Positions 29,746 to 39,084 of a DNA stretch of 64,000 bases are shown piece after piece. The position numbers were made by a program, and so were the translations under genes. The notes below the pieces were generated by a model. That model was not told where the DNA came from, searched no databases, and saw only the letters and a list, made by a program, of their open reading frames with translations. This DNA is from Haloarchaeobius amylolyticus (GTDB lineage Archaea; Halobacteriota; Halobacteria; Halobacteriales; Natrialbaceae): the NCBI RefSeq assembly GCF_026616195.1, contig NZ_JANHDH010000003.1:558001-622000 (forward strand). The letters are read 5' to 3'. Numbering within the stretch: position 1 is the stretch's first letter; every line of letters starts with the position of its first letter.

Positions 29746-30648
29746 TTAGCGCTCCTCCGTATCGACCTTGGGGTCGAGCACGTCGCGCAGGCCGTCGCCG
29801 AGCATGTTGAACCCGAAGACGGTGATGGCGATGGCCAGCCCCGGGAAGATGATCATCCACGGTTCGGTCTGCATGAACTTGCGGCCGTTGCTTATCATCA
29901 GGCCCCACGACGGCGTCGGCGGCTGTGCCCCCAGACCGAGGAACGACAGCGACGCCTCCGCCAGCATCGCGAACGCGATGTTGATGGATGCCTGGACGAG
30001 CAGCGGGGCCATGCAGTTCGGCAGGACCTCGCTGAAGACGATGCGGGTGTCCGATTCGCCGCGGGCGACCGCCGCCTCGACGTACTCCTCGTTGCGCTCG
30101 GAGATGGCCGCGGACCGCCCGACGCGGGCAATGTACGGCGTGTAGACGAACGCCAGAGCGAGGATGACGTTGTTGAGCTGTGGCCCGATGACGACCATGA
30201 TGGCCAGCGCGAGCAGGATGGGCGGGAACGCCATCGCGGCGTCCATCACCCGCATCAGGACCTCGTCGACGAGGCCGCCGTAGTACCCGGCGAACACGCC
30301 GATGGCTGTCCCCACCACCAGTGCGCCGCTTATCGCGCCGAACCCGACGTACAGCGAGATACTGCTGCCCTTCAGCACGCGCAACAGGATGTCGCGCCCG
30401 AGGTCGTCGGTCCCGAACGGGTGTTCGAGCGACGGGGCCTCGGAGCGCTCCTCGATGTTCGTCTTCGCTATCTCGGACTTGGAGATGGTCACCGTCGAGA
30501 TGCCGGCCGTGACGACCAGCGAGAGGACGATGACGAGGCCGACCATGGCCTTCGTGTTGCCGCGGAACTGCCGCCAGAAGCGGTGCATGCGGTCGATCTT
30601 CGCCTGCTCGACGGGCAGGACGCTCCCGCGGCTGGTCTCGGTCGACAT
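29746..30648 (-). CDS. ABC transporter permease, DppC type
   Basis: 300 residues, one N-terminal membrane helix (about 38-58), then five more with the EAA loop (GRSAAISERNEEYVEAAVARGESDTRIVF). It makes one half of the membrane channel. Start ATG overlaps the DppB stop by one base. Confidence 0.92.
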   Translation of the reverse strand: MSTETSRGSVLPVEQAKIDRMHRFWRQFRGNTKAMVGLVIVLSLVVTAGISTVTISKSEIAKTNIEERSEAPSLEHPFGTDDLGRDILLRVLKGSSISLYVGFGAISGALVVGTAIGVFAGYYGGLVDEVLMRVMDAAMAFPPILLALAIMVVIGPQLNNVILALAFVYTPYIARVGRSAAISERNEEYVEAAVARGESDTRIVFSEVLPNCMAPLLVQASINIAFAMLAEASLSFLGLGAQPPTPSWGLMISNGRKFMQTEPWMIIFPGLAIAITVFGFNMLGDGLRDVLDPKVDTEER

Positions 30649-31628
30649 CAGTTGTCACCCCCGTAGCGGATGCGCGGGTCGAAGTACGCGTACAGCACGT
30701 CCGCCGCCAGGTTCGATATCATGTACATCAGCGCGATGACGATGATACAGCCCTGCAACAGCGGGATGTCGCGTGCCTTCACCGCGGTCAGGGTGAGCCG
30801 CCCGATGCCCGGCCAGAAGAACACCTGCTCCAGGACGACGACGCCGCCGAAGGCGTAGGCGAACTGGAACGCGATGACCGTGATGACCGGGATGACGGCG
30901 TTCCGGAAGGCGTGGCGCAACACGACCACGTTCTCGGACATACCCTTCGCCCGGGCGAGCTTGACGTACTCCTCGGAGAGGACCTCGAGCATGGACGACC
31001 GCGTCATCCGCATGATGTAGGCGGTGAGCGCGAAGCCCATCGAGGTCGCCGGGAGGACGAGGTGACGCAGCGTCATCCCCCAGCCCTCCTCGGAGGGTGC
31101 GGCGTAGCCCGTGGTCGGGAAGAAGTCGATGTTGAAGAACTGGGTCGGCCAGATGGCGAACACCAGGATGAACACCAGCCCCCACAGGAAGATGGGGATG
31201 GAGACACCGACGAACCCGAACGTCGAGGCGATGAAGTCCGGCCACTCGTTCTGTCGGTAGGCGGCGACGATGCCCAGCGGGATGGAGAGGACGACCGCGA
31301 CGCCGGTCGCCGCGACCGCGAGCATGAGCGAGCGCGGCAGCTTCTCGACGATGAGGGCCGTGACGGACTCACCGAACTTCAGCGACGTACCGAGGTCGCC
31401 GGTGAGCAGCCCCGCCAGCCAGTCGAAGTACTGGGCGTACAGTGGCTGGTTCAGGCCCATCTGCTGGCGCAACGCCATGATCTTCTCCTCGCTGGCGTTC
31501 GGCCCCAGTATCAGGAGGGCCACGTCGCCCGGGAGGATGTTGGTGACGGCGAAGGTGATGACCGTGACCAGCAGCAGTGTCACGGCCATGAAGCCCACCC
31601 GTCTCACGAGGTAACTTGCCAGGGACAT
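30648..31628 (-). CDS. ABC transporter permease, DppB type
   Basis: 326 residues with six membrane helices; starts SLASYLVRRVGFMAVTLLLVTVITF and holds PGD, the DppB DPNGxxPG-like periplasmic segment and the EAA loop LEVLSEEYVKLARAKGM. It pairs with the DppC-type permease. Twelve bases downstream of the binding-protein gene, so the four genes form one operon. Confidence 0.93.
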   Translation of the reverse strand: MSLASYLVRRVGFMAVTLLLVTVITFAVTNILPGDVALLILGPNASEEKIMALRQQMGLNQPLYAQYFDWLAGLLTGDLGTSLKFGESVTALIVEKLPRSLMLAVAATGVAVVLSIPLGIVAAYRQNEWPDFIASTFGFVGVSIPIFLWGLVFILVFAIWPTQFFNIDFFPTTGYAAPSEEGWGMTLRHLVLPATSMGFALTAYIMRMTRSSMLEVLSEEYVKLARAKGMSENVVVLRHAFRNAVIPVITVIAFQFAYAFGGVVVLEQVFFWPGIGRLTLTAVKARDIPLLQGCIIVIALMYMISNLAADVLYAYFDPRIRYGGDN

Positions 31629-31640
31629 TCGTACTCGTGC

Positions 31641-33305
31641 TTACTCGTCGAAGTAGTTGTCCGCGAAGTTGAGCGTGGACCCGTCGGCCGTGCCCATCGG
31701 CCCCTTGTAGTCCGGCTGGGCCCCGTAGAGGTTCGCCTGCCAGAACAGGAACAGATGACCGGCGCGGTTCTCGTGGAGGATCTCGGTCGCCTTCTTGTAC
31801 TTCTCGGCGCGAGCGTCCTCGTCGTACATCCGGCGGGCCTCCTCGACGAGCGTGTTGTACTCGTCGTTGCTCCAGCCGGTGAAGAAGAACGCCCCGTTCG
31901 GGTGCAGGAACTTGTAGAAGGACACGTCGGGGTAGTACAGCGCGAGGTAGCTCGACGTGGTCGCCTCGAAGTTCTGCTTCGAGTAGACGTCCGAGAGCCA
32001 GGTGCTCCAGGTGATCTTCTGGATGTTCATCTCGATGCCGGCCTCGGCGGCGTCGTCCGCGATGACCTGTGCGGCCTGGACCTGCGCCGGGTAGGACTGC
32101 GGAATCTTGAACGAGACCGAGAAGCCGTCGGGCATGCCCGCCTTCTCGAGGTGCTCTTTGGCCTTCTCGATGTTGCGCTCGCGGGGCTGGATGTCCTCGT
32201 TGACCCACGGGCTCCCGGGTGCGGCCGGCGTCGCGGTCGCCTGGCCGGTCCCGTAGAGGGCCGCCTCGGTCGCCTTCTGCTTGTCGATGGCGTAGTCCAG
32301 TGCGAGACGGGCGTGCTTGTTGTCGAACGGTGCCTTGTTGCAGTTCATCCCGAGGTAGACCAGCGCCTTCGGGAACTTCTTCTGGAAGTTGACGCTCGAA
32401 TCGTTCTGGACGCGCTCGACGTCGCTCGGCGGGATGCCGTTGATGAAGTCGTACTCGCCGGCGCGGAAGGACTGGAGGCGGACGCTGGGGTCCGTGATCT
32501 CGGACTTGACGATCTTGTCGAGGTACGGACCGTCGACGTCGTCGTTCCAGTAGTCCTCGTTCTTGACCATCGTGAACGAGGTCTCGATCTCACGGCTCTC
32601 GAACTTGTACGGGCCGGTGCCGATGGGCTCTTTGATCTCGTCCTTCTCGGCCTGCTCCTTCGGGACGATGGCGAGCTCCTCGGTGGACATCTTCGCGATG
32701 AACGGCGCGAGGGGCTCCTTCAGCGTGAGCTCGAACGTGTAGTCGTCCGGCGCGTTCATCGAGTCCACGTTCTGCATGAAGCCGTTGGCGAGGAACGTCT
32801 CGTTGTTCTTGACGCGCTCGTAGGAGGCCAGCACGTCGGCGGAGGTCATCTCCTTGCCGTTGTGGAACGTCACGCCCTCCTCGAGTTCGAAGGTGAACTT
32901 CGTGTTGTCCTCGGAGGTCTCCATCGACTTCGCGAGGTCGGGAGAGAACGTGTAGTCGTCGTTCAGTTTGACGAGGCCCTCGACGATGTTCTCGAGGACG
33001 CGGGCCGTCGCGGCTGCACTCTCGAGGTGCGGGTCGAGCCCCTGGACCGGGACGGCGCCGCCCCACTGGAGCGTGCCCCCGGACTGCGGGTCGCCGCCGG
33101 AGTTGTCGCCACCGCCACCGCCACCGCCGTCGTTTCCGTCGCCGCCCCCGCCACCGCCGGAGTCGTCGGTATCGCCGCCACCGCCACCGAGACAGCCTGC
33201 GAGGCCTGCGGCCCCGATTGCGGTCGCCCCGAGGAAACCACGGCGGCGGAACTTGCGATACGAGTCGGTCTTGTCACTGTTACACCCACTGCTATCCCGT
33301 GACAT
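31641..33305 (-). CDS. Solute-binding lipoprotein, family 5
   Basis: 554 residues. Tat leader with RRRGFLG at 20-26 and lipobox LAGC (Cys38), then a Gly/Asp-rich tether (about 40-85) and the family 5 binding fold (GTLQWGGAVPVQGLDPHLESAA, DYTFSPDLAKSME, GTGPYKFES, FNGYDNPE-like later parts). It captures peptides or related solutes outside the cell. Real start is ATG 33305, about 27 bases after an ATTTATTAT box; the frame upstream is promoter sequence. First gene of the transporter operon. Confidence 0.93.
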   Translation of the reverse strand: MSRDSSGCNSDKTDSYRKFRRRGFLGATAIGAAGLAGCLGGGGGDTDDSGGGGGGDGNDGGGGGGGDNSGGDPQSGGTLQWGGAVPVQGLDPHLESAAATARVLENIVEGLVKLNDDYTFSPDLAKSMETSEDNTKFTFELEEGVTFHNGKEMTSADVLASYERVKNNETFLANGFMQNVDSMNAPDDYTFELTLKEPLAPFIAKMSTEELAIVPKEQAEKDEIKEPIGTGPYKFESREIETSFTMVKNEDYWNDDVDGPYLDKIVKSEITDPSVRLQSFRAGEYDFINGIPPSDVERVQNDSSVNFQKKFPKALVYLGMNCNKAPFDNKHARLALDYAIDKQKATEAALYGTGQATATPAAPGSPWVNEDIQPRERNIEKAKEHLEKAGMPDGFSVSFKIPQSYPAQVQAAQVIADDAAEAGIEMNIQKITWSTWLSDVYSKQNFEATTSSYLALYYPDVSFYKFLHPNGAFFFTGWSNDEYNTLVEEARRMYDEDARAEKYKKATEILHENRAGHLFLFWQANLYGAQPDYKGPMGTADGSTLNFADNYFDE

Positions 33306-33327
33306 ACAAACACGGACTTGGTAGGAG

Positions 33328-33336
33328 ATAATAAAT
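33328..33336 (-). promoter_or_regulatory. TATA box of the peptide transporter operon
   Basis: ATTTATTAT on the minus strand, centred 27 bases before the ATG at 33305, fitting a leaderless mRNA. Part of a 213-bp AT-rich divergent promoter region shared with the amidotransferase gene at 33519. Confidence 0.6.
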
Positions 33337-33518
33337 CTATGGTGAGCTATAGTCAAGGCAATATTAATAATCTTCAGACAGGCCGCGGTCGAAACAACCG
33401 CCGCCGGGGGATTCACCACCGACAGAGACTGTAAAATAAAACGTACGTTCGAAAACTCTTTGTTCTAGGTGTAGGGACTGGACATTCATCCAGACACCCA
33501 GCGCTGGTGCTCTCACCC

Positions 33519-34220
33519 ATGTCCATCGCCTGCCTCGCACCACCGAGTCGCTTCGACTACCCGGCGGCCATCGAACGCGTGCTCCAGAAACAGCTCGCCG
33601 ACCAGCCAGACCTCGAACGGTTCGCCCCCCATCACGGCACGCTCCCGGCGCACACCGACTACGACCTCGTGGTCGTCGCCGGGTCCCACGCTCACGTCAC
33701 CGACCCGGAGCCGTGGTTCGACGCCCTCGGTGCCTACCTCGACGACGCGCTGGCGACAGAGACGCCGGTGCTCGGCGTCTGCTTCGGCCATCAGTTCCTC
33801 GCCGGCCACCTCGGCGGTCGCGTCGAATCGCTCCCCGACCAGCGTACCGGACTCTCGACCATCGAGCGCACCGCCGCGAGCGACGACCACCCGGCCTTCC
33901 GGGACCTCCCCCGCGAGTTCGAGTCGTTCGTCTACCACGGCGACCACGTCGCCAGCGCACCGCCCGGTGCCACCGTACTGGCTCGCGACGACTCTGGCAT
34001 CCAGGCGTTCGCCGACCGGGACCGGGACGTGCTGGGCATCCAGTTCCACCCCGAGTTCACGCCGGCGATGGCGGCACGGGTCGGGGCCGATTCCGGCTCC
34101 AGTCCCACGGCCATCGACCGCCGACTCGGGGAGAGTCGCCGACTCTACGGGGCGGTCGTGGGCCCTCTGGGGACCTCGGCTTCGCGCGAGGACGGGAGCA
34201 TGCGGGCGGACGGACGGTGA
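33519..34220 (+). CDS. Class I glutamine amidotransferase-like protein
   Basis: 233 residues. Nucleophile elbow VLGVCFGHQFL and the His-Glu pair in GIQFHPEFTP make a complete GATase triad, as in GuaA-like and YLR126c-like stand-alone amidotransferases. Members either release ammonia from glutamine or hydrolyse gamma-glutamyl compounds. ATG 33519 replaces a GTG at 33507. It is divergent from the transporter, followed by the M20 amidohydrolase gene on the same strand. Confidence 0.85.
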   Translation: MSIACLAPPSRFDYPAAIERVLQKQLADQPDLERFAPHHGTLPAHTDYDLVVVAGSHAHVTDPEPWFDALGAYLDDALATETPVLGVCFGHQFLAGHLGGRVESLPDQRTGLSTIERTAASDDHPAFRDLPREFESFVYHGDHVASAPPGATVLARDDSGIQAFADRDRDVLGIQFHPEFTPAMAARVGADSGSSPTAIDRRLGESRRLYGAVVGPLGTSASREDGSMRADGR

Positions 34221-34295
34221 ATATACCTGTCAATTTATTGTTTTGTTGGTAGTTAGAGAAACAGTGAAGTGCCGGTTCTACAGATAGCTCATACC

Positions 34296-35543
34296 ATGGA
34301 GGTCAGCGAGGCACGGCTACGGAGAGACATCGAATCGAACGCCGAGTTCGGCGCGGTCCAGGTCGAGGCAGGGAACGCCCGGACCGTCCTCTCGGGGACG
34401 GCGGCGGACCGGGCCGCCCGGGAGTACTTCGTCGAACGCTGTCGCGACGCCGGGATGGCCGTCAGCGTCGACGCGGTCGGCAACGTCGTGGGCCGGTGGG
34501 TACCCGAGGGCGCCGACCCCGACGCCGACGCGGTCGCCGCGGGGAGCCACCTAGATTCCGTCCCCGAGGGCGGTATCTTCGACGGGCCACTGGGGGTGTA
34601 CGCGGCGCTCGAGGCGGTCCGGGCGATGCAGGCCGCCGATCTCGACCTCGCCCGACCCATCGAGGTGGTGAACCTCACCGAGGAGGAGGGCCAGCGCTTC
34701 GGGGGTGGGCTGGTCGGCTCGGCGGTCGCCGCGGGGGACATGACCGTCGAGGAGGCCCACGACCTCTCGGACGACGGCCAGACGCTGCACGAGGCGCTCG
34801 ACGACATCGGCTTCCTCGGTGAGGGTACCGTCGACGCCAGCGAGTGGGATTCCTGGCTCGAACTCCACATCGAGCAGGGCACCCGGCTCGAGGACGCCGG
34901 GATGGCCGCCGGCATCGTCACGAGCATCACCGGCCTCTCGCGCTGTGCCATCGAGGTCTCGGGCGAGGCGAACCACGCCGGCACGACCCCGATGGGCACC
35001 CGGACCGACGCCCTCGCCGCCGCCAGCGAGTTCGTCCTCGACGTGGAGGACGCCGCGAACGAGGTCGTCGCCGTCGACTCCTCGTCGGCGGTGGGTACCG
35101 TCGGCAAGGTGGGCGTCGGCCCGAACGCGCCGAACGTCATCCCCGGCCGGGTCGACCTGAGCCTGGACGTCCGGGACGTCGACCCCGACGCCATCGAGAC
35201 CATCGTCGACCGGGCCCGGGCCAGCCTCGCCCGCATCGAGGACGAACGCGACGTCGAGGCGAGCTTCGAACGACCGTGGCACCGCGACCCCGTCCCGATG
35301 AGCGACCGGGTCCGGGACGCCTTCTGTGCCGCCAGCGAGGACGCCGGGGTCGCCGTGACCGCGATGCACTCCGGCGCCGCCCACGACACCATGAACATCG
35401 CCCAGGTGACCGACGCCGGCCTCCTCTTTGCCCCCTCCCGGGACGGCATCTCCCACAACCCCGCCGAGTGGACCGACTGGGAGGACTGTGCCGCCGCGAC
35501 CCGCGTCCTCGCCGGTGCCATCGCGGAGCTCGCCAGCGACTGA
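34296..35543 (+). CDS. Zn-dependent amidohydrolase, M20 (allantoate/N-carbamoyl-amino-acid type)
   Basis: 415 residues. Metal and active-site motifs: GSHLDSVPEGGIFDGPLGV, NLTEEEGQRF, ELHIEQGTRLE, and the dimer-domain ANHAGTTPMGTRTD. This set belongs to the allantoate amidohydrolase, ureidoglycolate and N-carbamoyl-L-amino acid hydrolase group, which splits ureido bonds to give ammonia. Start at ATG 34296. Its position between the transporter, amidotransferase and IclR regulator suggests that the imported solute is a ureido or amide compound; this is inference. Confidence 0.88.
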   Translation: MEVSEARLRRDIESNAEFGAVQVEAGNARTVLSGTAADRAAREYFVERCRDAGMAVSVDAVGNVVGRWVPEGADPDADAVAAGSHLDSVPEGGIFDGPLGVYAALEAVRAMQAADLDLARPIEVVNLTEEEGQRFGGGLVGSAVAAGDMTVEEAHDLSDDGQTLHEALDDIGFLGEGTVDASEWDSWLELHIEQGTRLEDAGMAAGIVTSITGLSRCAIEVSGEANHAGTTPMGTRTDALAAASEFVLDVEDAANEVVAVDSSSAVGTVGKVGVGPNAPNVIPGRVDLSLDVRDVDPDAIETIVDRARASLARIEDERDVEASFERPWHRDPVPMSDRVRDAFCAASEDAGVAVTAMHSGAAHDTMNIAQVTDAGLLFAPSRDGISHNPAEWTDWEDCAAATRVLAGAIAELASD

Positions 35544-35790
35544 CCCTGTTCTCCTCCGTCGAACGCCGATTCGACCCATGAGCAACGCCTACAGTGGACA
35601 TCTCGGGGCGAATCGGCCCCAGCGCGTGCTCACTATCTGTTCTCGAAATGAGAACGGGTAAAACCGCAAGACTCGGTCGTGGTGTGGTCTCATCACTGGA
35701 AGGAAATGGTAGACATGGCGGGGGTATCCGGCCCGGGACGGAACGCACACAACGGGAACACCTATGCGAGTCCGGCCCATGGCTCCTGCC

Positions 35791-36612
35791 ATGGCAGGGC
35801 GTGCGAACACCGGTGACGAGCCGTCCAGGACGTTGAAGACAGTGTCGCGTGCGTGTGACATCATCCGGGTCCTCGAGGAACTCGATGGGGCCGGCGTGAC
35901 CGAACTCGCCGACCACCTCGACATGTCCAAGAGCGCGGTGTACAGTCACCTCTCCACACTGCGAGAGGAGCACTTCGTCGTGAAGGAAGGCGACACCTAC
36001 AGCCTCGGCCTGCAGTTCCTCCTGCTGGGCGAGTTCGTCCGGAACCAGCACCTCCTCTACGACCACGGGAAGGAGGAGATCGAGAAACTGGCCGACGAGA
36101 CCGGCGAGTACGCCCACCTCGCGACCGAACAGCACGGCCTCGGGGTGAACCTCTACAAGGTGCAGGGCGAGAAGGCGGTCGGCCGGGACTACCAGACCAA
36201 CAAGCTCCAGAAGCCCGACTACCTCCACTTCTCGGCGACCGGCAAGTCCATCCTCGCCCACCTCGGCGAGGAGCGGGTCCGGGGCATCATCGACGAGTAC
36301 GGGCTCTCCGCGAAGACCGAACACACCATCACGGACCCGGACGAGCTGTTCGCAGAACTCGAACGGGTGCGCGAGCAGGGCTACGCGACCAACCAGGAGG
36401 AGGAGATCAAGGGACTGCAGGCCATCGGCGCGCCCATCCTCGACAAGGACGACACCGTCCTCGGGTCGGTGTCGGTGTCCGGGCCGGTCAACCGGATGCA
36501 AGAACCCGCCTACCACGAGCGCATCGTCGACGCCGTCACGAGCACGGCCAACATCATAGAGGTCAACATCAATATGGCCGATACGGACACCGAACTGCCC
36601 GATTTCAACTGA
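35791..36612 (+). CDS. IclR family transcription regulator
   Basis: 273 residues. N-terminal winged helix (about 15-70; RACDIIRVLEELDGAGVTELADHLDMSKSAVYSHLSTLREE) and IclR effector domain (about 80-260; LHFSATGKSILAHL, QGYATNQEEEIKGLQAIGAPI). IclR proteins sense small carboxylates and usually repress the neighbouring catabolic operon. It follows the M20 gene by 247 bp and probably controls this gene and the transporter. ATG 35791 fits the conserved start. Confidence 0.9.
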   Translation: MAGRANTGDEPSRTLKTVSRACDIIRVLEELDGAGVTELADHLDMSKSAVYSHLSTLREEHFVVKEGDTYSLGLQFLLLGEFVRNQHLLYDHGKEEIEKLADETGEYAHLATEQHGLGVNLYKVQGEKAVGRDYQTNKLQKPDYLHFSATGKSILAHLGEERVRGIIDEYGLSAKTEHTITDPDELFAELERVREQGYATNQEEEIKGLQAIGAPILDKDDTVLGSVSVSGPVNRMQEPAYHERIVDAVTSTANIIEVNINMADTDTELPDFN

Positions 36613-36632
36613 TTCCCCGTTCTGGCGCCCCC

Positions 36633-36695
36633 TTTACACGGCTATGTCTGTAAACGACAGCGTCGAGAACTTCTTTACAGCACTACAGCTGTAAA
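36633..36695. repeat. Two tandem 22-bp palindromic sites TTTACA-N10-TGTAAA
   Basis: Site 1: TTTACA 36633-36638 and TGTAAA 36649-36654. Site 2: TTTACA 36674-36679 and TGTAAA 36690-36695. Same arms, same 10-base gap, 41 bp apart (about four helical turns). In site 2 the arms extend to 8 bp and an inner TACAGCTGTA is also a palindrome. They lie just after the IclR stop, before the end of the convergent small gene. Operator pair or 3' structural element. Confidence 0.6.
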
Positions 36696-36825
36696 GGGAG
36701 TCGTGGGCGCCGCCACTGTCGGTCCCGCGTTCCCGAGTGGGAAACGGGACGAAACGGGCGGGCTGTTGTTCAGATGGTTCTCTGGGGTCGGCTCCAGCCG
36801 GGCGTACAGCCGCCGGTGGGTCCCC

Positions 36826-37035
36826 TCAGTCTGTCCGGGACCGCCGATAGAGGCGGATGAGTCCCTCGGCCGCGAACCCGAGGGCACTCCAGCGGTACGC
36901 GATGGCCGCGGCGCCGAGGAAGAGCGCCGCCACCTTCGTCTTGCCCCGCCAGAGCGCCATCCCGGCTTCAGCGAGCATCGAGAGTGCACTTGCCTGCCTG
37001 GTCCGCGTCGAGTCGAACACGTTTGCGAGCGACAT
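36826..37035 (-). CDS. Small membrane protein
   Basis: 69 residues from ATG 37035 (MSLANVFDSTRTRQ). A single hydrophobic stretch lies at about 34-55 (KVAALFLGAAAIAYRWSALGFAAEGL), followed by a basic tail (RLYRRSRTD). No family is recognised. Codon bias and a clean start suggest a real gene; the larger frame upstream is not supported. Confidence 0.6.
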   Translation of the reverse strand: MSLANVFDSTRTRQASALSMLAEAGMALWRGKTKVAALFLGAAAIAYRWSALGFAAEGLIRLYRRSRTD

Positions 37036-37177
37036 ACACAGTCGTTGTGCCCCCACGCCCCTGTACTGACGGCCAGCACTGGCAAGCCGCTGTGTGCCGG
37101 CCGTCCGTCTCCCCTTTCGGTTGCCTGCGACTGCAAGCGCGAGGCCCAACCCGCCGTCGCCCCACGGTCTAGGTGCG

Positions 37178-37420
37178 ATGTCAACGACCACACTCACCGA
37201 GGATGCGGAAGGAAAGACCGTCGTCAAGGACGGCGACGCCGTCGGTATCGTCGCCGAGGTAAAGAACGGCACCGCGTACGTGAAGCCGAACCCGGACATC
37301 ACTGACAAACTGTACGTCAAACTCGGGTGGAGCGAGCGCGGTGAGGACACCTACCCGCTCCAGGAGGAGGCCATCGACACCGTCACCGACGACGAGATCC
37401 AGCTGAAGAAGACCCTGTAA
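37178..37420 (+). CDS. PRC-barrel-like small protein
   Basis: 80 residues, all-beta pattern (GKTVVKDGDAVGIVAEVKNGTAYVKPNPDI...), with the turn spacing of PRC-barrel proteins; these act in RNA processing or photosynthetic complexes in other organisms. ATG 37178 gives MSTTTLTEDAEGKTV. Convergent with the Ro60 gene, 30 bp between the stops. Confidence 0.65.
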   Translation: MSTTTLTEDAEGKTVVKDGDAVGIVAEVKNGTAYVKPNPDITDKLYVKLGWSERGEDTYPLQEEAIDTVTDDEIQLKKTL

Positions 37421-37450
37421 CGGCGAGGGCGTCCACACGCCCTCACGCGG

Positions 37451-38920
37451 TCAGTAGTCTCGTATCTCGTCGAGTATCTCGTCCTCGCGTTCCGCGTAGA
37501 CGACGAACTCGACGATGTCCGCGGTCCACCCGGAGATGTTGTAGACGCCGTCGTACCCCTCCGGCGTCACCAGGTCACCGTACGCCTGCAGGTCGACCAT
37601 GTAGAGGTTCGACCCGGGTGCGACCTGGTCGCGGTAGCGGGTGAACCACTCGCGGACGCTCTCGTCGGACCCCCACGTGGAGTCCCAGACCTGCATGTCC
37701 GTCAGCACGACCACGCGGTCGTACTCGGCCGACTCCTCGACGAGGTGCTCGAAGGCGAGCCACGCGTTCGTGGCCCCACCGACGGAGCGGTCGCGGATCT
37801 TCCGGGCGCGCTCCAGCGTCGGCGTGTCCGTGTGCGCAGAGACCGTCTCGAAGTCGCTCGCGAACACCCCGACGTCGGCATCCTGGGCCTGCAGGACCGC
37901 GCCGAAGAACGACGCGATCTCCCTGTACGTCATCTCGGAGCGCCCGGAGAGCGCCGAGTTCATCGACCCCGAGAGGTCGACCGCGACGAACGTGTTCCCG
38001 AGGTCGTCGGGCAGGTTCGTCGCCGTCGCGTCGACCGCCCGCGAGAGCCAGCGCTCGGTGTGCTCGTCCGCGACCCCGGCCGCCGTGACGGCCTCGTAGG
38101 CCTGGTAGAACCGGAACGGGTAGAGCATCGAGTCGCGGGCGTACTCGAGGTCGTCCTCGGTGAGGATCTCCTCGCCGTCCAGCCCGGCATCCAGCATGTT
38201 GCGGAGGTTCCGGACGGTCGCGAAGAGACCCATCTTCGGCAGGACCTCTCGCCACGCCTCCGGTGTGTTCCCCTGCTCGGAGATGACGACCTCCCACGTC
38301 TCTGGCGGGTCCAGCGGCTCGACGTCGGGATGGTCGTCGAGGTCGCCCAGCACGAGGCGCTCGAAGATCTCGTCCTCCTCCGCCGTCTCCGGCGCCGGGT
38401 GGACGAGGTTCATGACGTCCCGGAACGTCACCTCGCGGTTGTGGTTGTCGTACTTCGCGAACTGGTAGCGGTCGAACTCGTGGAACGAGTCCGCGAGACC
38501 CTTCTTGAGCGGCTTGGGAATCGGCTTCCCGAACAGCTCGAGCTGCATCGCGGTGACCGTGTTCAGCTCGTCTGCGCGCTGGATGACCCGCGGGGCGTAC
38601 TCCCGGACGTACGACTTCGCCTCCTCGTGCTGTGCCGCGAACACGAGCAGGAGGTTCGACACGTCGCGCAGGTACAGCTCCGTCCGGGCGTACGCCGCCA
38701 GTTTGAGCACGAACTCAGGGTCCTCGTCGGCCGCCACGGTCACCCGCCGCGCGAGCTTGTGCAGGCGCGCCTCGTCGGACTCGTAGAAACTGTCCTCGAG
38801 GAGGTTGTTCACGACGGTCTTGTAGAGGCCGAGTTCCGGACTCTCCGGCTGGTACGCCTCCGCACCCTCGAAGTTGGTCGTTCGCTGTTCGTCCGTCGAT
38901 GTGGTGCGGTTGAACTTCAT
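37451..38920 (-). CDS. Ro60/TROVE RNA-binding protein with VWA domain
   Basis: 489 residues. The N-terminal 300 form the TROVE HEAT-like ring (VNNLLEDSFYESDEARLHKLARRV; FVLKLAAYARTELYLRDVSNLLLVFAA). The C-terminal 175 are a VWA domain with an intact MIDAS: DLSGSMN near residue 314, the Thr in GGATN and the Asp in LTDMQVWD. Ro60 proteins bind misfolded or end-damaged RNAs in the ring hole and Y RNAs on its outer face. It lies downstream, on the same strand, of the tRNA-like array at 39200-41317. A leader of about 170 bases with a Y-like motif precedes the ATG. No RtcB gene is in the window. Confidence 0.9.
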   Translation of the reverse strand: MKFNRTTSTDEQRTTNFEGAEAYQPESPELGLYKTVVNNLLEDSFYESDEARLHKLARRVTVAADEDPEFVLKLAAYARTELYLRDVSNLLLVFAAQHEEAKSYVREYAPRVIQRADELNTVTAMQLELFGKPIPKPLKKGLADSFHEFDRYQFAKYDNHNREVTFRDVMNLVHPAPETAEEDEIFERLVLGDLDDHPDVEPLDPPETWEVVISEQGNTPEAWREVLPKMGLFATVRNLRNMLDAGLDGEEILTEDDLEYARDSMLYPFRFYQAYEAVTAAGVADEHTERWLSRAVDATATNLPDDLGNTFVAVDLSGSMNSALSGRSEMTYREIASFFGAVLQAQDADVGVFASDFETVSAHTDTPTLERARKIRDRSVGGATNAWLAFEHLVEESAEYDRVVVLTDMQVWDSTWGSDESVREWFTRYRDQVAPGSNLYMVDLQAYGDLVTPEGYDGVYNISGWTADIVEFVVYAEREDEILDEIRDY

Positions 38921-39029
38921 CGCTATCACGGTGGGAAAGTGGCCGTGGTGGCCTGCGCCCACCAGCGCGTTCTGGGGTCCGAAACCGCGACCCCGGTACG
39001 GAAAGGTGTCTGGAAGTGGGGAAAACCGT

Positions 39030-39084
39030 GGGAGCGTGGCCCGTTCGGGCCGGGTCAGAGTGATGAAGTAACGCTCCCACTCGC
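39030..39084 (-). promoter_or_regulatory. Structured leader of the Ro60 gene with Y-like 20-nt motif
   Basis: Minus strand 39084 to 39065 reads GCGAG-TGG-GAGCG-TTACTTC, the same 20-base spacing as in the array elements. The motif enters a stem GGGAGCGT (39078-39071) with ACGCTCCC (39037-39030), enclosing a GGCCC-GAAC-GGGCC hairpin. It lies 110 bases before the Ro60 ATG. No T-arm is present here. A TATA-like CTTATTACA at 39121-39113 would place it in the 5' untranslated region. Confidence 0.55.

Noticed and set aside
33070-33190. Gly-coding simple repeat as a possible phase-variable tract
   Set aside because: It encodes the usual Gly/Asp linker of haloarchaeal Tat lipoproteins, and the unit is not regular enough for slippage control.
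36703-37305. Plus-strand frame of 200 codons just after the palindrome pair
   Set aside because: Arg/His/Pro-rich, no family pattern, overlaps the small membrane protein and the PRC-like gene in other frames; not a target gene for the operators.
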